Positions 52,837 through 64,000 of a stretch of DNA of 64,000 nucleotides are shown one piece after another (position 1 is the stretch's first letter; each line of letters begins with the position of its first letter). Location: positions 13,640,001 to 13,704,000 of the forward strand of contig OZ176052.1 in the NCBI GenBank assembly GCA_964247055.1. The letters are read 5' to 3'. Made by a program: the position numbers and the translations under genes. The stretch comes from Paragordius varius. Lineage: Eukaryota; Nematomorpha. The notes below the pieces were generated by a model. That model saw nothing but the letters and a program-made list of their open reading frames with translations. It was not told the origin of the DNA and made no database searches.

Positions 52837-54740
52837 ATTCATAAAAATTACATTTATACTCCGATCTCGAAAATATTTGGGGTGATAATGGAACTACCAT
52901 AGGGCTACCCAAAAAAAATTATAGTGACATCACCTGATCAAATTTGGATTTTAGGTAGCCATTTTTATTTTTAAAATCGTATAAAATAAATTTTTTAAAT
53001 ATTTTAAAAATTCATAAAAATTACATTTATAGTCCGATCCCCAAAATATTTGGGGTGATGATGGAACTACCATAGGGCTACCCAAAAAAAATTATGGTGA
53101 CATCACCTGATCAAATTTGGATTTTAGGTAGCCATTTTTATTTTTAAATTCGTATAAAATAAATTTTTTAAATATTTAAAAAATTCATAAAAATTACATT
53201 TATACTCCGATCTCGAAAATATTTGGGGTGATGGAACTACCATAGGGCTACGCAAAAAAAATTATGGTGACATCACCTGATCAAATTTGGATTTTAGGTA
53301 GCCATTTTTATTTTTAAAATCGTATAAAATAAATTTTTTAAATATTTAAAAAATTCAAAAAAATTACATTTATACTCTGATCTCGACAATATTTGGGGTG
53401 ATGATGGAACTACCATAGGGCTACCCAAAAAAAATTATGGTGACATCACCTGATCAAATTTGGATTTTAGGTAGCCATTTTTATTTTTAAAATCGTATAA
53501 AATAAATTTTTTAAATATTTAAAAAATTCATAAAAATTACATTTATACTCCGATCTCGAAAATATTTGGCGTGATGATGGAACTACCATAGGGCTACCCA
53601 AAAAAAATTATGGTGACATCACCTGATCAAATTTGGATTTTAGGTAGCCATTTTTATTTTTAAAATCGTATAAAATAAATTTTTTAAATATTTAAAAAAT
53701 TCATAAAAGTTATATTTATAGTCCGATCCCCAAAATATTTGTGGTGATGATGGAACTACCATAGGGCTACCCAAAAAAAATTATGGTGACATCACCTGAT
53801 CAAATTTGGATTTTAGGTAGCCATTTTTATTTTTAACGTATAAAATAAATTTTTTAAATATTTAAAAAATTCAAAAAAATTACATTTATACTCCGATCTC
53901 GACAATATTTGGGGTGATGATGGAATTACCATAGGGCTACCCAAAAAAAATTATGGTGACATCACCTGATCAAATTTGGATTTTAGGTAGCCATTTTTAT
54001 TTTTAAAATCGTATAAAATAAATTTTTTAAATATTTAAAAAATTCATAAAAATTACATTTATACTCCGATCTCGAAAATATTTGGGGTGATGATGGAACT
54101 ACCATAGGGCTACCCAAAAAAAATTATGGTGACATCACCTGATCAAATTTGGATTTTAGGTAGCCATTTTTATTTTTAAAATTGTATAAAATAAATTTTT
54201 TAAATATTTAAAAAATAGATAAAAATTACATTTATAGTCCGATCCCCAAAATATTTGGGGTGATGATGGAACTACCATAGGGCTACCCAAAAAAAATTAT
54301 GGCGACATCACCTTGATCAAATTTGGATTTTAGGTAGCCATTTTTATTTTTAAAATCGTATAAAATAAATTTTTTAAATATTTAAAAAATTTATAAAAAT
54401 TACATTTATACTCCGATCTCAAAAATATTTGGGGTGATGATGGAACTACTATAGGGCTACCCAAAAAAAATTATGGCGAAATCATCTGATCAAATTTGGA
54501 TTTTAGGTAGCCATTTTTATTTTTAAAATCGTATAAAATAAATTTTTTAAATATTTAAAAAATTCATAAAAATTACATTTATACTCCGATCTCAAAAATA
54601 TTTGGGGTTATGATGGAACTACTATAGGGCTACCCAAAAAAAATTATGGCGACATCACCTGATCAAATTTGGATTTTAGGTAGCCATTTTTATTTTTAAA
54701 ATCGTATAAAATAAATTTTTTAAATATTTAAAAAATTCAT
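52836..54740. repeat. HOR unit l, copy 2
   Basis: Tandem copy: CTCTGATC (53375), GGCGTGATG (53568), TAACGTAT (53834) and CACCTTGATC (54309). Differences seen: GTGATGG with three bases lost (about 53229), TTATATTTATAG (about 53711), and single changes in A runs. It leads straight into a copy of the 41.5-44 kb segment. Confidence 0.9.
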
Positions 54741-55895
54741 AAAAATTACATTTAAAGTCCGATCTCAAAAATATTTGGAGTTATGATGGAACTACCATAG
54801 GGCTACCCAAAAAAAATTATGGCGACATCACCTGATCAAATTTGGATTTTAGGTAGCCATTTTTATTTTTAAAATCGTATAAAATAAATTTTTTAAATAT
54901 TTAAAAAATTCATAAAAATTACATTTATACTCCGATCTCAAAAATATTTGGGGTGATGATGGAACTACTATAGGGCTACCCAAAAAAAATTATGGCGACA
55001 TCACCTGATCAAATTTGGATTTTAGGTAGCCATTTTTATTTTTAAAATCGTATAAAATAAATTTTTTAAATATTTAAAAAATTCATAAAAATTACATTTA
55101 AAGTCCGATCTCAAAAATATTTGGAGTTATGATGGAACTACCATAGGGCTACCCAAAAAAAATTATGTCGACATCACCTGATCAAATTTGGATTTTAGGT
55201 AGCCATTTTTATTTTTAAAATCGTATAAAATAAATTTTTTAAATATTTAAAAAATTCATAAAAATTACATTTATACTCCGATCTCAAAAATATTTGGGGG
55301 GATGATGGAACTACTATAGGGCTACCCAAAAAAAATTATGGCGACATCACCTGATCAAATTTAAATTTTAGGTAGCCATTTTTATTTTTAAAATCGTATA
55401 AAAAAATTTTTTCAAATATTTAAAAAATTTATAAAAATTACATTTAAAGTCCGATCTCAAAAATATTTGGGGTTATGATGGAACTACCATAGGGCTACCC
55501 AAAAAAAAATATGGCGACATCACCTGATCAAATTTGGATTTTAGGTAGCCATTTTTATTTTTAAAATCGTATAAAATAAATTTTTTAAATATTTAAAAAA
55601 TTCATAAAAATTACAGTTATAGTCCGATCCCCAAAATATTTGGGGTGATGATGGAACTACCATAGGGCTACCCAAAAAAATTATAGTGACATCACCTGAT
55701 CAAATTTGGATTTTAGGTAGCCATTTTTATTTTTAAAATCGTATAAAATAAATTTTTTAAATATTTAAAAAATTCATAAAAATTACATTTATACTCCGAT
55801 CTCGAAAATATTTGGGGTGATGATGGAACTACCATAGGGCTACCCAAAAAAAATTATGGTGACATCACCTGATCAAATTTGGATTTTAGGTAGCC
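54085..55895. repeat. Third copy of part of the 41.5-44 kb segment
   Basis: CACCTTG (54309) and GGAGTT (54777) lie 12605 bp from their partners at 41704 and 42172. Then the offset changes to 11916 for ACAGTTATAG (55613 against 43697), so four monomers are missing at about 55080. Near 55840-55900 it crosses into block j, where ATCTTATAAAA begins. The left end overlaps the end of unit l, as the two are related. Confidence 0.8.
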
Positions 55896-58800
55896 ATTTT
55901 TATTTTTAAAATCTTATAAAATAAATTTTTTAAATATTTAAAAAATTCATAAAAGTTACATTTATAGTCCGATCCCCAAAATATTTGTGGTGATGATGGA
56001 ACTACCATAGGGCTACCCAAAAAAAATTATGGTGACATCACCTGATCAAATTTGGATTTTAGGTAGCCATTTTTATTTTTAAAATCGTAAAAAATAAATT
56101 TTTTAAATATTTAAAAAATTCAAAAAAATTACATTTATACTCCGATCTCGACAATATTTGGGGTGATGATGGAATTACCATAGGGCTACCCAAAAAAAAT
56201 TATGGTGACATCACCTGATCAAATTTGGATTTTAGGTAGCCATTTTTATTTTTAAAATCGTATAAAATAAATTTTTTAAATATTTAAAAAATTCATAAAA
56301 ATTACATTTATACTCCGATCTCGAAAATATTTGGGGTGATGATGGAACTACCATAGGGCTACCCAAAAAAAATTATGGTGACATCACCTGATCAAATTTG
56401 GATTTTAGGTAGCGATTTTTATTTTTAAAATCGTATAAAATAAATTTTTTAAATATTTAAAAAATTCATAAAAATTACATTTAACGATCTCAAAAATATT
56501 TGGGGTTATGATGGAACTACTATAGGGCTACCCAAAAAAAATTATGGCGACATCACCTGATCAAATTTGGATTTTAGGTAGCCATTTTTATTTTTAAAAT
56601 CGTATAAAATAAATTTTTTAAATATTTAAAAAATTCATAAAAATTACATTTATACTCCGATCTCAAAAATATTTGGGGTGATGATGGAACTACTATAGGG
56701 CTACCCAAAAAAAATTATGGCGACATCACCTGATCAAATTTGGATTTTAGGTAGCCATTTTTATTTTTAAAATCGTATAAAATAAATTTTTTAAATATTT
56801 AAAAAATTCATAAAAATTACATTTATAGTCCGATCTCGACAATATTTGGGGTGATGATGGAACTACCATAGGGCTACCCAAAAAATATTATAGTGACATC
56901 ACCTGTACAAATTTGGATTTTAGGTAGCCATTTTTATTTTTAAAATCGTATAAAATAAATTTTTTAAATATTTAAAAAATTCAAAAAAATTACATTTATA
57001 CTCCGATCTCGAAAATATTTGGGGTGATGATGGAACTACCATAGGGCTACCCAAAAAAAATTATGGTGACATCACCTGATCAAATTAGGTAGCCATTTTT
57101 ATTTTTAAAATCGTATAAAATAAATTTTTTAAATATTTAAAAAATTCATAAAAATTACATTTATACTCCGATCTCGAAAATATTTGGGGTGATGATGGAA
57201 CTACCATAGGGCTACCCAAAAAAAATTATAGTGACATCACCTGATCAAATTTGGATTTTAGGTAGCCATTTTTATTTTTAAAATATAAAATAAATTTTTT
57301 AAATATTTAAAAAATTCATAAAAATTACATTTATAGTCCGATCCCCAAAATATTTGGGGTGATGATGGAATTACCATAGGGCTACCCAAAAAAAATTATG
57401 GTGACATCACCTGATCAAATTTGGAGGTAGCCATTTTTATTTTTAATATCGTATAAAATAAATTTTTTAAATATTTAAAAAATTCATAAAAATTACACTC
57501 CGATCTCGACAATATTTGGGGTGATGATGGAACTACCATAGGGCCCAAAAAAAATTATAGTGACATCACCTGATCAAATTTGGATTTTAGGTAGCCATTT
57601 TTATTTTTAAAATCGTATAAAATAAATTTTTTAAATATTTAAAAAATTCATAAAAATTACATTTATAGTCCGATCCCCAAAATATTTGGGGTGATGATGG
57701 AACAACCATAGGGCTACACAAAAAAAATTATGGCGACATCACCTGATCAAATTTGGATTTTAGGTAGCCATTTTTATTTTTAAAATCGTATAAAATAAAT
57801 TTTTTAAATATTTAAAAAATTCAAAAAAATTACATTTATACTCCGATCTCGAAAATATTTGGGGTGATGATGGAACTACCATAGGGCAACCCAAAAAAAA
57901 TTATGGCGACATCACCTGATCAAATTTGGATTTTAGGTAGCCATTTTTATTTTTAAAATCGTATAAAATAAATTTTTTAAATATTTAAAAAATTCAAAAA
58001 AATTACATTTATACTCCGATCTCGAAAATATTTGGGGTGATGATGGAACTACCATAGGGCTACCCAAAAAAAATTATGGCGACATCACCTGATCAAATTT
58101 GGATTTTAGGTAGCCATTTTTATTTTTAAAATCGTATAAAATAAATTTTTTAAATATTTAAAAAATTCATAAAAATTACATTTATACTCCGATCTCGACA
58201 ATATTTGGGGTGATGATGGAACTACCATAGGGCTACCCCAAAAAAATTATAGTGACATCACCTGATCAAATTTGGATTTTAGGTAGCCATTTTTATTTTT
58301 AAAATCGTATAAAATAAATTTTTTAAATGTTTAAAAAATTCATAAAAATTACATTTATAGTCCGATCCCCAAAATATTTGGGGTGATGATGGAATTACCA
58401 TAGGGCTACCCAAAAAAAATTATGGTGACATCACCTGATCAAATTTGGATTTTAGGTAGCCATTTTTATTTTTAAAATCGTATAAAATAAATTTTTTAAA
58501 TATTTAAAAAATTCATAAAAATTACATTTATACTCCGATCTCGAAAATATTTGGGGTGATGATGGAACTACCATAGGGCTACCCAAAAAAAATTATAGTG
58601 ACATCACCTGATCAAATTTGGATTTTAGGTAAACATTTTTATTTTTAATATCGTATAAAATAAATTTTTTAAATATTTAAGAAATTCATAAAAATTACAT
58701 TTATAGTCCGATCCCCAAAATATTTGGGGTGATGATGGAACTACCATAGGGCTACCCAAAAAAAATTATAGTGACATCACCTGATCAAATTTGGATTTTA

Positions 58801-61800
58801 GGTAGCCATTTTTATTTTTAAAATCGTATAAAATAAATTTTTTAAATATTTTAAAAATTCATAAAAATTACATTTATAGTCCGATCCCCAAAATATTTGG
58901 GGTGATGATGGAACTACCATAGGGCTACCCAAAAAAAATTATGGTGACATCACCTGATCAAATTTGGATTTTAGGTAGCCATTTTTATTTTTAAATTCGT
59001 CTAAAATAAATTTTTTAAATATTTAAAAAATTCATAAAAATTACATTTAAAGTCCGATCTCAAAAATATTTGGAGTTATGATGGAACTACCATAGGGCTA
59101 CCCAAAAAAAATTATGGCGACATCACCTGATCAAATTTGGATTTTAGGTAGCCATTTTTATTTTTAAAATCGTATAAAATAAATTTTTTAAATATTTAAA
59201 AAATTCATAAAAATTACATTTATACTCCGATCTCAAAAATATTTGGGGTGATGATGGAACTACCATAGGGCTACCCAAAAAAATTATAGTGACATCACCT
59301 GATCAAATTTGGATTTTAGGTAGCCATTTTTATTTTTAAAATCGTATAAAATAAATTTTTTAAATATTTAAAAAATTCATAAAAATTACATTTATACTGC
59401 GATCTCGAAAATATTTGGGGTGATGATGGAACTACCATAGGGCTACCCAAAAAAAATTATGGTGACATCACCTGATCAAATTTGGATTTTAGGTAGCCAT
59501 TTTTATTTTTAAAATTGTATAAAATAAATTTTTTAAATATTTAAAAAATTGATAAAAATTACATTTATAGTCCGATCCCCAAAATATTTGGGGTGATGAT
59601 GGAACTACCATAGGGCTACCCAAAAAAAATTATGGCGACATCACCTTGATTAAATTTGGATTTTAGGTAGCCATTTTTATTTTTAAAATCGTATAAAATA
59701 AATTTTTTAAATATTTAAAAAATTTATAAAAATTACATTTATACTCCGATCTCAAAGATATTTGGGGTGATGATGGAACTACTATAGGGCTACCCAAAAA
59801 AAATTATGGCGAAATCATCTGATCAAATTTGGATTTTAGGTAGCCATTTTTATTTTTAAAATCGTATAAAATAAATTTTTTAAATATTTAAAAAATTCAT
59901 AAAAATTACATTTATACTCCGATCTCAAAAATATTTGGGGTTATGATGGAACTACTATAGGGCTACCCAAAAAAAATTATGGCGACATCACCTGATCAAA
60001 TTTGGATTTTAGGTAGCCATTTTTATTTTTAAAATCGTATAAAATAAATTTTTTAAATATTTAAAAAATTCATAAAAATTACATTTAAAGTCCGATCTCA
60101 AAAATATTTGGAGTTATGATGGAACTACCATAGGGCTACCCAAAAAAAATTATGGCGACATCACCTGATCAAATTTGGATTTTAGGTAGCCATTTTTATT
60201 TTTAAAATCGTATAAAATAAATTTTTTAAATATTTAAAAAATTCATAAAAATTACATTTATACTCCGATCTCAAAAATATTTGGGGTGATGATGGAACTA
60301 CTATAGGGCTACCCAAAAAAAATTATGGCGACATCACCTGATCAAATTTGGATTTTAGGTAGCCATTTTTATTTTTAAAATCGTATAAAATAAATTTTTT
60401 AAATATTTAAAAAATTAATAAAAATTACATATAGTCCGATCCCCAAAATATTTGGGGTGATGATGGAACTACCATAGGGCTACCCAAAAAAAATTATGGT
60501 GACATCACCTGATCAAATTTGGATTTTAGGTAGCCATTTTTATTTTTAAAATTGTATAGAATAAATTTTTAAATATTTAAAAAATTCATAAAAATTACAT
60601 GTATAGTCCGATCCCCAAAATATTTGGGGTGATGATGGAACTACCATAGGGCTACCCAAAAAAAATTATGTCGTCATCACCTGATCTAATTTGGATTTTA
60701 GGTAGCCATTTTTATTTTTAAAATCGTATAAAATAAATTTTTTAAATATTTAAAAAATTCATAAAAATTACATTTATACTCCGATCTCAAAAATATTTGG
60801 GGTTATGATGGAACTACTATAGGGCTACCCAAAAAAAATTATGGCGACATCACCTGATGAAATTTGGATTTTAGGTAGCCATTTTTATTTTTAAAATCGT
60901 ATAAAATAAATTTTTTAAATATTTAAGAAATTGATAAAAGTTACATTTAAAGTCCGATCTCAAAAATATTTGGAGTTATGATGGAACTACCAAAGGGCTA
61001 CCCAAAAAAAATTATGTCGACATCACCTGATCAAATTTGGATTTTAGGTAGCCATTTTTATTTTTAAAATCGTATAAAATAAATTTTTTAAATATTTAAA
61101 AAATTCATAAAAATTACATTTAAAGTCCGATCTCAAAAATATTTGGAGTTATGATGGAACTACCATAGGGCTACCCAAAAAAAATTATGTCGACATCACC
61201 TGATCAAATTTGGATTTTAGGTAGCCATTTTTATTTTTAAAATCGTATAAAATAAATTTTTTAAATATTTAAAAAATTCATAAAAATTACATTTATACTC
61301 CGATCTCAAAAATATTTGGGGGGATGATGGAACTACTATAGGGCTACCCAAAAAAAATTATGGCGACATCACCTGATCAAATTTAAATTTTAGGTAGCCA
61401 TTTTTATTTTTAAAATCGTATAAAAAAATTTTTTCAAATATTTAAAAAATTTATAAAAATTACATTTAAAGTCCGATCTCAAAAATATTTGGGGTTATGA
61501 TGGAACTACCATAGGGCTACCCAAAAAAAATTATGGCGACATCACCTGATCAAATTTGGATTTTAGGTAGCCATTTTTACTTTTAAAATCGTATAAAATA
61601 AATTTTTTAAATATTTAAAAAATTCATAAAAATTACAGTTATAGTCCGATCCCCAAAATATTTGGGGTGATGATGGAACTTCCATAGGGCTACCCAAAAA
61701 AATTATAGTGACATCACCTGATCAAATTTGGATTTTAGGTAGCCATTTTTATTTTTAAAATCGTATAAAATAAATTTTTTAAATATTTAAAAAATTCATA

Positions 61801-64000
61801 AAAATTACATTTATACTCCGATCTCGAAAATATTTGGGGTGATGATGGAACTACCATAGGGCTACCCAAAAAAAATTATGGTGACATCACCTGATCAAAT
61901 TTAGATTTTAGGTAGCCATTTTTATTTTTAAAATCGTATAAAATAAATTTTTTAAATATTTAAAAAATTCATAAAAATTACATTTATAGTCCGATCCCCA
62001 AAATATTTGGGGTGATGATGGAACTACCATAGGTCTACCCAAAAAAAATTATGGCGACATCACCTGATCAAATTTGGATTTTAGGTAGCCATTTTTATTT
62101 TTAAAATCGTATAAAATAAATTTTTTAAATATTTAAAAAATTCATAAAAATTACATTTATACTCCGATCTCGAAAATATTTGGGGTGATGATGGAAATAC
62201 CATAGCGCTACCCAAAAAAAATTATGGTGACATCACCTGATCAAATTTGGATTTTAGGTAGCCATTTTTATTTTTAAAATCGTATAAAATAAATTTTTTA
62301 AATATTTAAAAAATTCATAAAAATTACATTTATACTCCGATCTCAAAAATATTTGGGGTTATGATGGAACTACTATAGGGCTACCCAAAAAAAATTATGG
62401 CGACATCACCTGATCAAATTTGGATTTTAGGTAGCCATTTTTATTTTTAAAATCGTATAAAATAAATTTTTTAAATATTTAAAAAATTCATAAAAATTAC
62501 ATTTAAAGTCCGATCTCAAAAATATTTGGGGTTATGATGGAACTACTATAGGGCTACCCAAAAAAAATTATGGCGACATCACCTGATCAAATTTGGATTT
62601 TAGGTAGCCATTTTTATTTTTAAAATCGTATAAAATAAATTTTTTAAATATTTAAAAAATTCATAAAAATTACATTTATACTCCGATCTCAAAAATATTT
62701 GGGGTGATGATGGAACTACTATAGGGCTACCCAAAAAAAATTATGGCGACATCACCTGATCAAATTTGGATTTTAGGTAGCCATTTTTATTTTTAAAATC
62801 GTATAAAATAAATTTTTTAAATATTTAAAAAATTCATAAAAATTACATTTAAAGTCCGATCTCAAAAATATTTGGGGTTATGATGGAACTACCATAGGGC
62901 TACCCAAAAAAAAATATGGCGACATCACCTGATCAAATTTGGATTTTAGGTAGCCATTTTTATTTTTAAAATCGTATAAAATAAATTTTTTAAATATTTA
63001 AAAAATTCAAAAAAATTACATTTATACTCCGATCTCGACAATATTTGGGGTGATGATGGAACTACCATAGGGCTACCCAAAAAAAATTATGGGGATATCA
63101 CCTGATCAAATTTGGATTTTAGGTAGCCATTTTTATTTTTAAAATCGTAAAAAATAAATTTTTTAAATATTTAAAAAATTCATAAAAATTACATTTATAC
63201 TCCGATCTCGAAAATATTTGGGGTGATGATGGAACTACCATAGGGCTAACCAAAAAAAATTATGGTGACATCACCTGATCAAATTTGGATTTTAGGTAGC
63301 CATTTTTATTTTTAAAATCGTATAAAATAAATTTTTTAAATATTTAAAAAATTCATAAAAATTACATTTATTGTCCGATCCCCAAAGTATTTGGGGTGAT
63401 GATGGAACTATCATAGGGCTACCCAAAAAAAATTATGGCGACATCACCTGATCAAATTTGGATTTTAGGTAGCCATTTTTATTTTTAAAATCGTATAAAA
63501 TAAATTTTTTAAATATTTAAAAAATTCATAAAAATTACATTTATACTCCGATCCCCAAAATATTTGGGGTGATGATGGAACTACCATAGGGCTACCCAAA
63601 AAAAATTATGGCGACATCACCTGATCAAATTTGGATTTTAGGTAGCCATTTTTATTTTTGAAATCGTATAAAAAAATTTTTCAAATATTTAAAAAATTTA
63701 TAAAAATTACATTTAAAGTCCGATCTCAAAAATATTTGGGGTTATGATGGAACTACCATAGGGCTACCCAAAAAAAATTATGGCGACATCACCTGATCAA
63801 ATTTGGATTTTAGGTAGCCATTTTTATTTTTAAAATCGTATAAAATAAATTTTTTAAATATTTAAAAAATTCATAAAAATTACATTTATACTCCGATCCC
63901 CAAAATATTTGGGGTGATGATGGAACTACCATAGGGCTACCCAAAAAAAATTATGGCGACATCACCTGATCAAATTTGGATTTTAGGTAGCCATTTTTAT
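55835..64000. repeat. Large duplicated block j, copy 2 (cut by window end)
   Basis: Near-identical copy of 37210-46060. Private differences include ATTGTAT for ATTGCAT (about 59517), CAAAGGG for CATAGGG (about 60991), TTTTACTTTT (about 61580) and one A more near 61868. It lacks four monomers present in copy 1 (39335-40020). Its section 56430-56824 is replaced by another subtype. The duplication runs off the end of the window, so its true length is unknown. Confidence 0.92.
56430..56824. repeat. Conversion-like patch inside block j, copy 2
   Basis: On both sides the sequence matches block j copy 1 at an offset of about 18624. Here, however, it has two GATCTCAAAAAT/CTACTATAGG monomers and TTTAACGATCTC (four bases lost), while copy 1 (37790-38200) has GATCTCG and GATCCCC monomers with TTTTATCTTAAAATCG. 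The number of monomers is the same, so the register is kept across the patch. Confidence 0.75.

Larger units (their letters stand above)
1..64000. repeat. Satellite DNA array, 172-173 bp monomer, about 370 copies
   Basis: The entire window is one tandem satellite. The junction word ATAAATTTT recurs at 1, 174, 347 and 519, giving spacings of 173, 173 and 172 bp, and the same words recur to base 64000 in the same direction. No base outside the repeat was found, so this entry also covers every gene-free stretch. By eye, monomers differ from each other at a few to roughly fifteen positions plus 1-8 bp indels. Every reading frame is closed at least once per monomer. Arrays of monomers this long are typical of centromeric or pericentromeric heterochromatin in animals and plants; that role is inferred from structure only. 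Both ends are open, so the true array is longer. Confidence 0.98.

Noticed and set aside
1-64000. CRISPR array
   Set aside because: There are no unique spacers between repeats. The entire 172-173 bp unit is repeated, and no cas genes are present.
1-64000. Transposon, LTR or other virus-derived element as the source of the repeat
   Set aside because: I see no terminal repeats, target-site duplications, polymerase, integrase or transposase sequence, and no break in the tandem order. Origin from such an element cannot be excluded but has no support here.
1-64000. Prokaryotic origin of the window
   Set aside because: No gene in 64 kb and a 370-copy satellite are not compatible with known bacterial or archaeal genome organisation.

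Overview
The whole 64 kb window is one uninterrupted tandem array of a single AT-rich satellite monomer of 172-173 bp, about 370 head-to-tail copies, all in the same orientation. I see no gene, RNA gene, transposon, retroelement, CRISPR array or unique sequence anywhere, on either strand. The array starts before base 1 and continues past base 64000. A monomeric satellite of about nucleosome length in an unbroken array of this size points to eukaryotic centromeric or pericentromeric heterochromatin. Low GC (about 26% in a consensus monomer counted by eye) and retained CpGs would fit an invertebrate such as an insect or nematode, but I do not recognise the family or species.

Each monomer has two halves. 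About 100 bp carries nearly all the G and C (from CTCCGATC to GGTAGCC) and holds small inverted repeats: a GGCTACC/GGTAGCC outer pair, GGTGA-CA-TCACC inside it and, in one subtype, CCCCAAA-ATA-TTTGGGG. The other ~73 bp is about 94% AT and contains a perfect 24-bp palindrome.

The array is a mosaic of higher-order repeats (HORs), not a uniform string. From 1 to about 16.6 kb, subtypes with GATCTCG and GATCCCC cores are mixed, many units are 172 bp (T5), and several 0.7-2.4 kb blocks recur. From 16.6 to 22.6 kb there are three successive copies of an 11-13-monomer unit. From about 23.4 to 38 kb a new set of diagnostic variants appears (CAAATTGG, CTACCTAGG, GGAGCTACC), arranged in 5-, 9- and 10-monomer tandem duplications. 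From about 41.1 to 46.8 kb a third subtype dominates (CTCAAAAAT core, GGAGTTATG or ACTATAGG). From 46.8 to 55.8 kb, blocks seen at 39.7-44 kb recur together with an 11-monomer tandem duplication. From 55.8 kb to the end the sequence is a nearly identical second copy of 37.2-46.06 kb, with a four-monomer deletion and a two-monomer conversion-like patch.

Nothing here encodes a protein system. The interest lies in how the array has evolved: nested duplications with different monomer counts, small deletions that order the duplications in time, and a patch replaced without loss of register. Block boundaries were placed by eye from diagnostic variants and are good to about 50-100 bp.
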